Shown: piece by piece, positions 1 to 6,465 of the stretch
Layout: each line of letters starts with the position of its first letter
Numbering within the stretch: position 1 is the stretch's first letter
Source of the DNA: Planctomycetota bacterium
GTDB taxonomy: Bacteria; Planctomycetota; UBA8742; JACQVU01
Direction: 5' to 3'
NCBI GenBank assembly: GCA_016209585.1
Contig: JACQVU010000424.1
Coordinates: 1-9,805 of the forward strand
DNA length: 9,805 bases
Made by a program: the position numbers and the translations under genes
The notes under the pieces: generated by a model
The model's input: the letters and a program-made list of their open reading frames with translations, nothing else
The model's database searches: none
What the model was told of the DNA's origin: nothing

Positions 1-1629
1 GACCCGGACGCGCCGCGGCGGCCCCGCACCGCGGCCGAGGCGCTGGCCGCCGCGCGTGAGGAAGCCTCCCGACCCGGCGTGCTGCCGGAAGAGCAGATCG
101 TCATCTACCGCGACGTCGCCTCCTCATTCCCCCAAACCGCCGAGGCGCACGCCGCCATGCGGGAGATTGACCGCATCCTCAAGATCGTCGCGGATCAGCA
201 GCAGAGCGCCGATGACCACGCTCGCCTGGCGCGGCTTGACACGCGCCTCGCGGAGTCCCGCGCGCGGCTGGCCGCCCACGACCTGGCGGGCGCGCTCAGC
301 CACTTCACGGAGGCGGCCGGCGACCTCCGCTCGGTGGCCGTGGCGCCGGCCTTTGACCGGGCGCTGGCGGCGCTCGAGGCTGACGTGGCGCGCGCGGCTG
401 CCGCCCAGGCCGCGGTTGCCGCGGCCGCCATTGATTCCGGGGCGATCTTCGACGCCCGCGAAATCTACCGCGCGCTGGCGGCCGTGCCTGAACCCACGGC
501 ACGCTCGGCCGGAACCGCGGGTCTCGAGAGCGTCGCCACCCTCCTGGCCGCGGAACAGGGCCGGCGCGCCGAGCGCTCTCGCGCCGCCGCCGCCACCGCG
601 ACGGCCGCGGCGGAGTCCGCCGCGCGCCTGCCGGCCGAGGCCCGGGAGGCGCTGCTTCGCGGTGGGGTGGCCCAGTGCCGCAAGAGCGTCGCGGCGGGCC
701 GCGCCGCCCCCGGCGCGCCGCCGGAACTGAAGTCGTTCATCGAGACCACGTTTGAGCGCGACCTCGCCTGGATCGACGAGGTGCACGCCGGCCTGCGCGC
801 CGCCCTGGTTCGCGAGCAGAACGCCCTGGCGCTGGCCGACCTCCGCTTCGCCCGTGGCGGGGGCGAGGTGCAGGTCACCATCACCGCCGTCGGCGACGGC
901 GCGCTCACCGTGCGCAGCGGCCAGCAGGAGCAGACGGTGGGGTTCGAGCGGCTCCACGCCGATACCATCGCGGCCTACGCCGGGCGGCAGGTCGCGCAGT
1001 GGACGGCCGTGAAAGTGGCGCTCTACCTCTTCTCGTTCAAGGATCGCGCCGACGACGCCCGTGCCTACCTGCGCCGCTGGCTCGACAAGGCGCCGGCCGC
1101 CGACCGCGCGCGCTTCGCCCCCCTGCGCGAGTGGAAAGCCGCTTTCGACACCTACGCGGCCGGCCGCGACCTGCTGCTGGCCGTGGCGGAACTCCGCTCC
1201 CCCGCCGGGAGCGTCGAACGCGCCGACCGCGCGCTCACCGTGGCGGAGAAGGCGCTCGGCGATCTGCCCGTGGTGCTCGCCGCCCGCGCCGAACTCGCGG
1301 AGCGGGTCGGGTTGCATCGCCAGGCCCTCGACCTCTGGCGACGCTGCCAGGACCTCGGGCCGACGGCGCCGGCGCTCATCGGCGCGGCGAGGTGCGAAGT
1401 GGCGCTCGGCGAGCGGGGCAACCTGGTCGACGCCCTGGACGCTCTCCGCGCCGCCGAGAAACTGGCGCCCGAGGCGGGCGAGATCTTCGCGCTCCGCGGC
1501 CGCATCTACGCCCTCCAGGGGTTGGACGACTTCGCCCGCACCGCCTTCCGCCGCGCGCTGGCCATCGACCGCTTCGACGAGGCCTCGTGGCAGGCGATCC
1601 GCGAACTCGCCCCGGAACGCCCCCGGTAG
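1..1629 (+). CDS. TPR-like helical repeat protein, 5'-truncated by the window edge
   Basis: The reading frame is open from base 1 to a TAG stop at 1627-1629 (542 codons visible), so the gene begins upstream. The GTG at 79 is only the first start-like codon inside the window and has no special support. The visible protein is Ala/Arg-rich and mostly helical. A first part (about residues 28-60) resembles TPR-like units, with IYRDVASSFPQTAEAH. A small beta-rich segment (about 286-325) contains alternating hydrophobics and VTITAVGDGALTVRSG. The C-terminal 150 residues look like tandem TPR helices, for example IFALRGRIYALQGLDDFARTAF, here shown as seen near residues 493-515. No transmembrane segment or catalytic motif is visible. 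Planctomycete proteins with this layout are sometimes C-terminal parts of Ser/Thr kinases or secreted TPR proteins; which applies here depends on the missing N-terminus. It is convergent with the hydrolase gene and so is probably a separate transcription unit. Coding status is strong; function is unknown beyond likely protein-protein interaction. Confidence 0.8.
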   Translation, partial: DPDAPRRPRTAAEALAAAREEASRPGVLPEEQIVIYRDVASSFPQTAEAHAAMREIDRILKIVADQQQSADDHARLARLDTRLAESRARLAAHDLAGALSHFTEAAGDLRSVAVAPAFDRALAALEADVARAAAAQAAVAAAAIDSGAIFDAREIYRALAAVPEPTARSAGTAGLESVATLLAAEQGRRAERSRAAAATATAAAESAARLPAEAREALLRGGVAQCRKSVAAGRAAPGAPPELKSFIETTFERDLAWIDEVHAGLRAALVREQNALALADLRFARGGGEVQVTITAVGDGALTVRSGQQEQTVGFERLHADTIAAYAGRQVAQWTAVKVALYLFSFKDRADDARAYLRRWLDKAPAADRARFAPLREWKAAFDTYAAGRDLLLAVAELRSPAGSVERADRALTVAEKALGDLPVVLAARAELAERVGLHRQALDLWRRCQDLGPTAPALIGAARCEVALGERGNLVDALDALRAAEKLAPEAGEIFALRGRIYALQGLDDFARTAFRRALAIDRFDEASWQAIRELAPERPR

Positions 1630-1660
1630 GCGCGAGCGCCACCCCCGCCCGCGGACGACT

Positions 1661-2737
1661 TCAGAACTCTTCGCCGCCTTCGACGCCCGGCGCGGCCTTG
1701 GGCGGACCGGCGGCGAAGGCCTTCTCAAAATGGTCCACCAGCGCCGGCAGGTAACGCCCCACGAGCGCCAGCGAGCCGGCGTGCGTGCCCGGCAGCCAGA
1801 GCAGCCGGGGCGCGCCCAGCGCGGCGTGAAGGCGCTCGCTGGTGGCGCGCGGCACGACTTCGTCGTCCTTCGCGGCGATCATGAACATCCGCGCGGCGCG
1901 AGCCCGCGCCAGCGGCGCCACCGTCGAGGGGTTGAGCGGCCGGCACTCACGCTGCAACCGCTCCCAGGTGTACTCGCGTTGGAGCAGCGTCGCCTTGATC
2001 TTCTTGCCGTAGGGCGAGTTCCAGATCAACTCTTCCACCTCGCCCGCCGGAACCAGGAAGGCCCCGGCCTCGAACGCCGGGTCGATGGCGAACAGCGCCG
2101 CCCCCGCCGACGCGCCGAGGCTGATGCCGAAGACGCCGAAATGTTCGATGCCGCGCTCCTTCGCCAGCCACCATTTCGCCCGCTGAACGTCGAGCAGCGA
2201 TTGCCGCCAGTTCGCCCGCGTCTGCGCCAGATCGTCGGTGAGAAACAGCGCGCCCGAAGCCGTCTCCGCCGGCGCACGATCATACTGGTAGGCGAGCGGC
2301 ATGATCGCGGCATGCCAGCCCGCCCGGACGAACCGCCGGGCGAACAGCCCCTCCACGAGCGTGTTCTGGCTGCCGTGGAAGGGCAGCACGAAAATGAGCG
2401 TCTTCGATTCCTTCTCCGGCGCGTAGTGCAGAAAGTAGGCCCGGTTGTTCGACTCATGCGGTGACGTCACCGGCGACGGGAACGAGACGCGCTCCGGCCG
2501 GGCCGCCGCCTTTCCCGATTCCCCGCCGGGCGGCTCGACCTTGGCCGCGAACTCCGCGGGAACGTAGCGCACCTCCTCGGCGGCCGACCGGGCCTCCGCC
2601 ACGGTGGGCGGGGCGGGCGGGACGCCGCCCCCCGCGGCGGACTCCTCCCCCCACGCGCGCCCCGGCGCGACCAGCGCCACCACAGCCCCAGCCAGCGCGA
2701 AGACCGCGCGCGGCGGCTGGAATGCACGGCGAGTCAT
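1661..2737 (-). CDS. exported alpha/beta-hydrolase (esterase-like)
   Basis: This is a 358-aa protein with an N-terminal Arg-containing stretch and a hydrophobic segment (about residues 11-28), reading as a signal peptide with likely cleavage near GRAWG/EES. The alpha/beta-hydrolase fold is supported by an early H-G turn (LPFHGS, residues 118-123), the nucleophile elbow G-I-S-L-G with Ser206, an acid-residue motif KDDEVVP (Asp292) and a late His319 in GTHAGS. The spacing fits a Ser-Asp-His triad. The family includes esterases, lipases and peptidases, and the substrate cannot be assigned. A distant resemblance to ABHD18-type hydrolases is possible but unproven. The start is supported by a purine-rich Shine-Dalgarno six bases upstream. 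The gene lies 105 bases downstream of the sulfatase/propeller gene on the same strand and is probably the last gene of the operon. That gap shows no convincing promoter or terminator. The product is probably periplasmic and may deacylate the material handled by its neighbours, which is inference. Confidence 0.85.
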   Translation of the reverse strand: MTRRAFQPPRAVFALAGAVVALVAPGRAWGEESAAGGGVPPAPPTVAEARSAAEEVRYVPAEFAAKVEPPGGESGKAAARPERVSFPSPVTSPHESNNRAYFLHYAPEKESKTLIFVLPFHGSQNTLVEGLFARRFVRAGWHAAIMPLAYQYDRAPAETASGALFLTDDLAQTRANWRQSLLDVQRAKWWLAKERGIEHFGVFGISLGASAGAALFAIDPAFEAGAFLVPAGEVEELIWNSPYGKKIKATLLQREYTWERLQRECRPLNPSTVAPLARARAARMFMIAAKDDEVVPRATSERLHAALGAPRLLWLPGTHAGSLALVGRYLPALVDHFEKAFAAGPPKAAPGVEGGEEF

Positions 2738-2743
2738 TGCGGA

Positions 2744-2753
2744 TCCTTTCCTC
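2744..2753 (-). promoter_or_regulatory. ribosome binding site of the alpha/beta-hydrolase gene
   Basis: On the minus strand the sequence reads GAGGAAAGGA followed by six bases and then the ATG at 2737-2735. It is a good Shine-Dalgarno match at a normal distance and supports this start codon. Confidence 0.65.
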
Positions 2754-2842
2754 GTGTTCGCCCGAGATCCGTCGCCGGGGATCGGTCGTCAGTCCTCAGA
2801 CCAGAGATGCCCAGACCGCCGACACCCGCTTGGGATTGTCGC

Positions 2843-5800
2843 TCACGGAACCACCGCCTCCCACCGCGCGCCGTCCCAGCGGTGCACGAAGCCGCCGTTG
2901 CGCACGACGATCTCCAGCGCGCCGTCGTCGGCGGCCAGCAGGGCGGCGATGCGCGGCCGCCACCGCCCGTCCAGCGCTGCCCTCTCGGCGGGTGGAGGAA
3001 TCTCCGGCAGCAACGTCATTTCGCCGCGCTCGAAGCGAATGAGCCGACCCCCGCCGGAAGCCAGAAAGCCGCTCTCCGGCCCGCGAAACAGCGGGCGCGC
3101 GGTTCCGAACGGCGCGTCGCCGACGCCGACGCCGGCGCCGGCGCCGGGCATGTCCGGGCCTTGGCGTGGAGCGCCCACCGTCCCAGGAGGCCCCACGGGG
3201 CTGGCCGCTTCCAGGCTTGGCCGCGCCAACACGTGAGACCACGTTCCCTCGGCGCATCGCAACAGGCAGCGCGCGCCGCCGGCGTAGGCGGTGCGGTTGT
3301 CGACCGCCACCACCCAGGCGAGGTCCGCCACCGGCGGTGGCGGTGGCGGCGGAAGCGGAAATACCACGCGCTCGAAGCGGCTGCCCATCCAGCGCAGGAT
3401 CGCGCCGCCGGCGCCGACGGCCCAGCCCTTGCCGTCGGACGAGAACGCGATGGCGGCGAGGTCGTTCTTCACGGGGGTCTCGACGACCCGGAACTGGCCG
3501 CCGGCCTCCTCCCGCAACACCAGCCCGCGGTCGCCCACGACCCAGGCCTCGCCGTCCGGGCTGAACGCCACGCCGTTCAACGTGGGGCGCGGCGAGGCGG
3601 GCGCGCCGGCGATAAGAGGAACGGGCGCGGCGACCCACTCGCCTGATCCCTGGCCCGGGGGCGCGGCCTTCGCCGATTCCGCTCCGCTCGCGCCGCCGCT
3701 GGGCGAGGCCAGGCGCAGCGCCAGCAGCGACTTGCCGACGGCATAGCCGCGGCCATCGGGCGCGAAGGCGATGTCGCGGATGGCGCGCTCGGCCACGAAG
3801 CCGGTGGCGCTCCACCGGGCCGGCGCGCCGCCGGTTTCACCACCGCCGCCGGGCGTGAACCGCAGGAACTTGCCGGAGGCGTCCACCGCCCAGCGCGCGC
3901 CGGACGGCGCGCGGGCGGCGGCCACGGGCGTGCGCCCGCCGTGCCAGACTTCCTCCCATTGCGACGACCAGCGCTCGCCCTCGCGCCGCAGAATGTCTCC
4001 TTCCTTGCCGAAGGCCCAGAGCCGGCCCGACGGATCGGCGGCCAGAAAGGCCACGTCTTCCGCCGTTCCGCGAGGCTCGCGTTTCCATGCCCCGTTCGTA
4101 AAGGAGAGCAGCGTGCCGTAGCCGCCACCAGCCCAGCGGCGGCCGTCGGGAAAGGCCACCACGCCCTCGTAGGGCACGGGCGCCATCATGGGGTGGCGCG
4201 TGAAACGGCCGCCGGCGAAGTCCAGCAGCGTGCCGTGGTCGCCCACCACCACCACCACGCCGCCCGCCGCGAAGGCGGCGTCGTTCAGGCGGTAGGGCGC
4301 CGGCGCGTCCACCCGCGTCCATTCCGCCCCGTCCCAGGTGGCGAAGGCTCCCTTCTCCCCCAGCGCCACGGCGAACGACCCGTCGCGCACGTGCAGCGTG
4401 TGGAACCCGGCGCCGGGGAAACTTTGCGACGCCGCCACCGTGGACCCCGTGACCGCGAGCAGCACGTCACCCGCCGCCAGGAGGCGCCGCGCCTCGCCGG
4501 CGGCGGTCGCGGGAAGCACGCGGAAGTCTCGCGCCCCCGTAGGCAGCCAGGCGGGAGATTCCCGCCGCCAGCGGTCGTCCTGGAACACCAGAAACCCCTG
4601 CGCGCCCAGCACGCGGTAGGCCGGGCGATCGGGCCGCCCCCCCGGCTCCACCTCGACGCGCCGGAAGCGCTCGCCGGCCTCCCGCCGCGCCAACCGCCAG
4701 AAAACGCCGTCCCAGCGGTAGAGCGCCTCGCCGCCGATCATCAGACCGTCGCGCTCGGAGAAGAACGCGCCCCGGCCCAGCCGCACGCGCCGGCCGGTGT
4801 TCGCGGGGAACGAGCGCGAGAGCCACCAGTAGCCGGCGCGGGAGAGGCGGCGCGACACGTCATCCTCGGTGGCGTCGTCCTCCTCCGCCTCGGGCGCGGG
4901 GGCCAGAGGATCGCGCCGGTTGCTCTCGCGCCACTCGTCGAGGCGGCTCTCCATCTCTCGCACGACGTCGGGGTGTTCTTCGGCCACGTCGCGGCGCTCT
5001 TCAGGGTCCGTGGTCAGGTCGAACAGCATCCGCTCGCCCGGCAAATCGATCAGTTTCCAGCGCGAGCCGCGCACGGCGTCGCGGCCGGGCGTCATGGTGG
5101 AGAACTGGCAGGGCCGCACCTCATCCGTCTTGCCGGCCCGCCCGGCGTACCACGGCAGCAGGCTGCGCCCCTGGAACTCCGCCGGCGCCGGGACGCCGAG
5201 GGCGTCGAGGATGGTCGGCGCCACGTCGATGAGGCCGACCGGCGTGGCGACGCGGTCTCCGGCCCGCGCCGCGCGCGGGATGCGCAGGGCGCAGAAGACG
5301 CGAATACCCTCTTCGTACACGCCGCCGTGCATGCGCGCCAGCACCTGGCCGTGGTCGCCCAGCGTCTCACCGTGATCGGAGACCACGGCGATCAGCGAGT
5401 CGTCGAAAAGTCCTTCACTCTTCAGGAACGCGAAGAAACCGCCCAGTTGCTGATCCGCCCAGTGAATGGCGCCGTCGTAGCGCGCGATGAGGTGGCGCTG
5501 GTCGCGCTCCGTGTAGGCCTCCGTCGCCCACCGGTCGCCCCGCGTGCGCCCGTCCCGGTTCCCGCTCCCACCGCCCTCGCCCCCGCCGGCGCCGGCGCCG
5601 GCGCCGGGGACGGCGGCGCGGGGCAGGCCGCTGGAGAGGATGTCGCCTAACTCATGGTCCAGCGTCACCTGATTGAGAAAACCGGCGTACTCGGGATCGA
5701 AGCGCCGGTCATCGGGGCTGGGAACCTGGTAGGGCGCATGCGCGTCGTACCCGTGCAGGAACAGGAACGTCGGGCGCTCGCGCCGCTGTGCCAGCCAGCG

Positions 5801-6391
5801 TCGCGCGAGCGGAACGGTGTGCGCGAAGGGGGCGAAGGGGGTGTCGTCGTCGTAGATTGTGAATCCCTGCGCCAGGCCGTACTCCGCGCCCACGTGGAAA
5901 TCGCCGGTGAAGGCCGCGGTTTCGTACCCGCAGGCTGCCAGCACCTCGGCCAACGTCACCGCCCCGTCGGCGAGCGGCGTCCGCATGCTGGCGCCGTGCC
6001 GTTCGACGTATTGCGACGTGAAGAGCGAGGCGTGGCTGGGCAGGCTCCACGACGACTGCGACACCGCCGTGGTGAAGGTGACCGCCTCGCGGGCGAAGGC
6101 GTCGAGATGGGGGGTCGTCTCGCGCTCGTAGCCCAGGCCATGCACGTGATCCGGCCGCAGCGTGTCGAAAGAGATGAGAATCACCCGCTTCGGCCGCGGC
6201 ACGGCCGGCGTCACGGCGGCGGCGGGTTCCCCCGTGCCGGGGGCGGCAACCGGCTGGTCCGTGGCCCGCGACTCCGGCGCGCCGGAGACGCACCCCGCCG
6301 GCGACCCGGCCCACGCCAGCGCGATCAGCAGGAGCGCGGCGCGAAGCGCGGTGGCGGAGATCGGGCGGGCCCTCCATCCCTTGTCCCCCAT
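2843..6391 (-). CDS. sulfatase-fold putative lipoprotein fused to a C-terminal beta-propeller repeat region
   Basis: The chosen start is ATG 6391, giving about 1182 aa. It is followed by a basic-hydrophobic leader ending S-P-A-G-C (Cys34), a weak lipobox. The frame stays open 99 codons further upstream, but that part is Arg-rich, overlaps the preceding gene and has no leader. Residues 68-490 form an alkaline-phosphatase-superfamily sulfatase domain: FDTLRPD (Asp76, Asp81), the catalytic-loop equivalent S116-L-P-S-H120, FLHGYDAH (His213, His218), SDHGETLGDHG (Asp339, His340, His347), and the C-terminal signature LFDLTTDPEER. Canonical sulfatases carry C/S-x-P-x-R; here Arg is His, so formylglycine-dependent sulfatase activity is doubtful. 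A Gly-rich insert lies at about 262-277. After an acidic linker (about 500-511), residues 545-1182 hold about 13 degenerate repeats of the type AFxxDGxxWAVGxxGxxLR, like YCF48/BNR-type propeller blades, probably for binding polymer or partner. The protein is probably exported and anchored in the cell envelope. It is the third gene of the likely operon and a paralogue of the sulfatase-fold gene just upstream. Confidence 0.85.
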   Translation of the reverse strand: MGDKGWRARPISATALRAALLLIALAWAGSPAGCVSGAPESRATDQPVAAPGTGEPAAAVTPAVPRPKRVILISFDTLRPDHVHGLGYERETTPHLDAFAREAVTFTTAVSQSSWSLPSHASLFTSQYVERHGASMRTPLADGAVTLAEVLAACGYETAAFTGDFHVGAEYGLAQGFTIYDDDTPFAPFAHTVPLARRWLAQRRERPTFLFLHGYDAHAPYQVPSPDDRRFDPEYAGFLNQVTLDHELGDILSSGLPRAAVPGAGAGAGGGEGGGSGNRDGRTRGDRWATEAYTERDQRHLIARYDGAIHWADQQLGGFFAFLKSEGLFDDSLIAVVSDHGETLGDHGQVLARMHGGVYEEGIRVFCALRIPRAARAGDRVATPVGLIDVAPTILDALGVPAPAEFQGRSLLPWYAGRAGKTDEVRPCQFSTMTPGRDAVRGSRWKLIDLPGERMLFDLTTDPEERRDVAEEHPDVVREMESRLDEWRESNRRDPLAPAPEAEEDDATEDDVSRRLSRAGYWWLSRSFPANTGRRVRLGRGAFFSERDGLMIGGEALYRWDGVFWRLARREAGERFRRVEVEPGGRPDRPAYRVLGAQGFLVFQDDRWRRESPAWLPTGARDFRVLPATAAGEARRLLAAGDVLLAVTGSTVAASQSFPGAGFHTLHVRDGSFAVALGEKGAFATWDGAEWTRVDAPAPYRLNDAAFAAGGVVVVVGDHGTLLDFAGGRFTRHPMMAPVPYEGVVAFPDGRRWAGGGYGTLLSFTNGAWKREPRGTAEDVAFLAADPSGRLWAFGKEGDILRREGERWSSQWEEVWHGGRTPVAAARAPSGARWAVDASGKFLRFTPGGGGETGGAPARWSATGFVAERAIRDIAFAPDGRGYAVGKSLLALRLASPSGGASGAESAKAAPPGQGSGEWVAAPVPLIAGAPASPRPTLNGVAFSPDGEAWVVGDRGLVLREEAGGQFRVVETPVKNDLAAIAFSSDGKGWAVGAGGAILRWMGSRFERVVFPLPPPPPPPVADLAWVVAVDNRTAYAGGARCLLRCAEGTWSHVLARPSLEAASPVGPPGTVGAPRQGPDMPGAGAGVGVGDAPFGTARPLFRGPESGFLASGGGRLIRFERGEMTLLPEIPPPAERAALDGRWRPRIAALLAADDGALEIVVRNGGFVHRWDGARWEAVVP
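3115..3148. repeat. GC hexanucleotide tract (GCCGRC units) inside the propeller region
   Basis: Units of GCCGAC followed by GCCGGC are repeated in tandem. On the minus strand the tract encodes the low-complexity stretch PGAGAGVGVGD (about residues 1082-1092) of the sulfatase/propeller protein, in a spacer between two propeller-like repeats. An 18-base string is shared exactly with the tract at 5591-5608 in the same gene. Confidence 0.7.
5585..5608. repeat. GC hexanucleotide tract (GCCGGC units) inside the sulfatase domain
   Basis: Here there are about four tandem GCCGGC units. On the minus strand they encode the PGAGAGAG stretch (about residues 262-269) at the start of a Gly-rich insert in the sulfatase fold. 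The paralogous gene has a different, charged loop at the equivalent place. The hexamer length keeps the reading frame whenever the copy number changes. Confidence 0.7.
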
Positions 6392-6433
6392 CTCCCCATC
6401 TCCCCGCGTCCCTCGTCCCCCGTCCCCCGTCCC
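6378..6433 (-). promoter_or_regulatory. G-run cluster around the sulfatase/propeller start codon (possible G-quadruplex)
   Basis: On the minus (mRNA) strand, eight runs of 3, 5, 5, 3, 4, 4, 5 and 3 guanines are separated by spacers of only 2 to 4 bases. The ATG at 6391 lies inside the cluster, and the purine-rich GGGGAG blocks directly before it would have to act as the ribosome binding site. The pattern satisfies the usual four-run G-quadruplex rule more than once. A regulatory role is inferred; the runs themselves are directly visible. Confidence 0.5.
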
Positions 6434-6465
6434 TCGGAAGCGGCGCGCGCGAAGCGTCCGTGCGC

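Noticed and set aside
1629..1640. GGCG-CGAG-CGCC hairpin between the convergent genes as a terminator
   Set aside because: The stem is only four or five bases and no T-run follows on either strand.
124..1728. Long minus-strand open frame (534 codons) opposite the TPR gene
   Set aside because: It is Arg/Gly/Ala-rich with no recognisable motif, lies wholly opposite a better coding frame, and is typical of stop-poor antisense frames in GC-rich DNA.
2766..2783. GATCC...GGATC inverted repeat between the fusion gene and the hydrolase gene
   Set aside because: The five-base arms with an 8-base loop are expected by chance, and there is no T-run or other support.
3941..5650. Long plus-strand open frame (569 codons) opposite the sulfatase/propeller gene
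   Set aside because: Its composition is Arg/Pro/His-rich and low in motifs, while the minus strand encodes clear sulfatase signatures.
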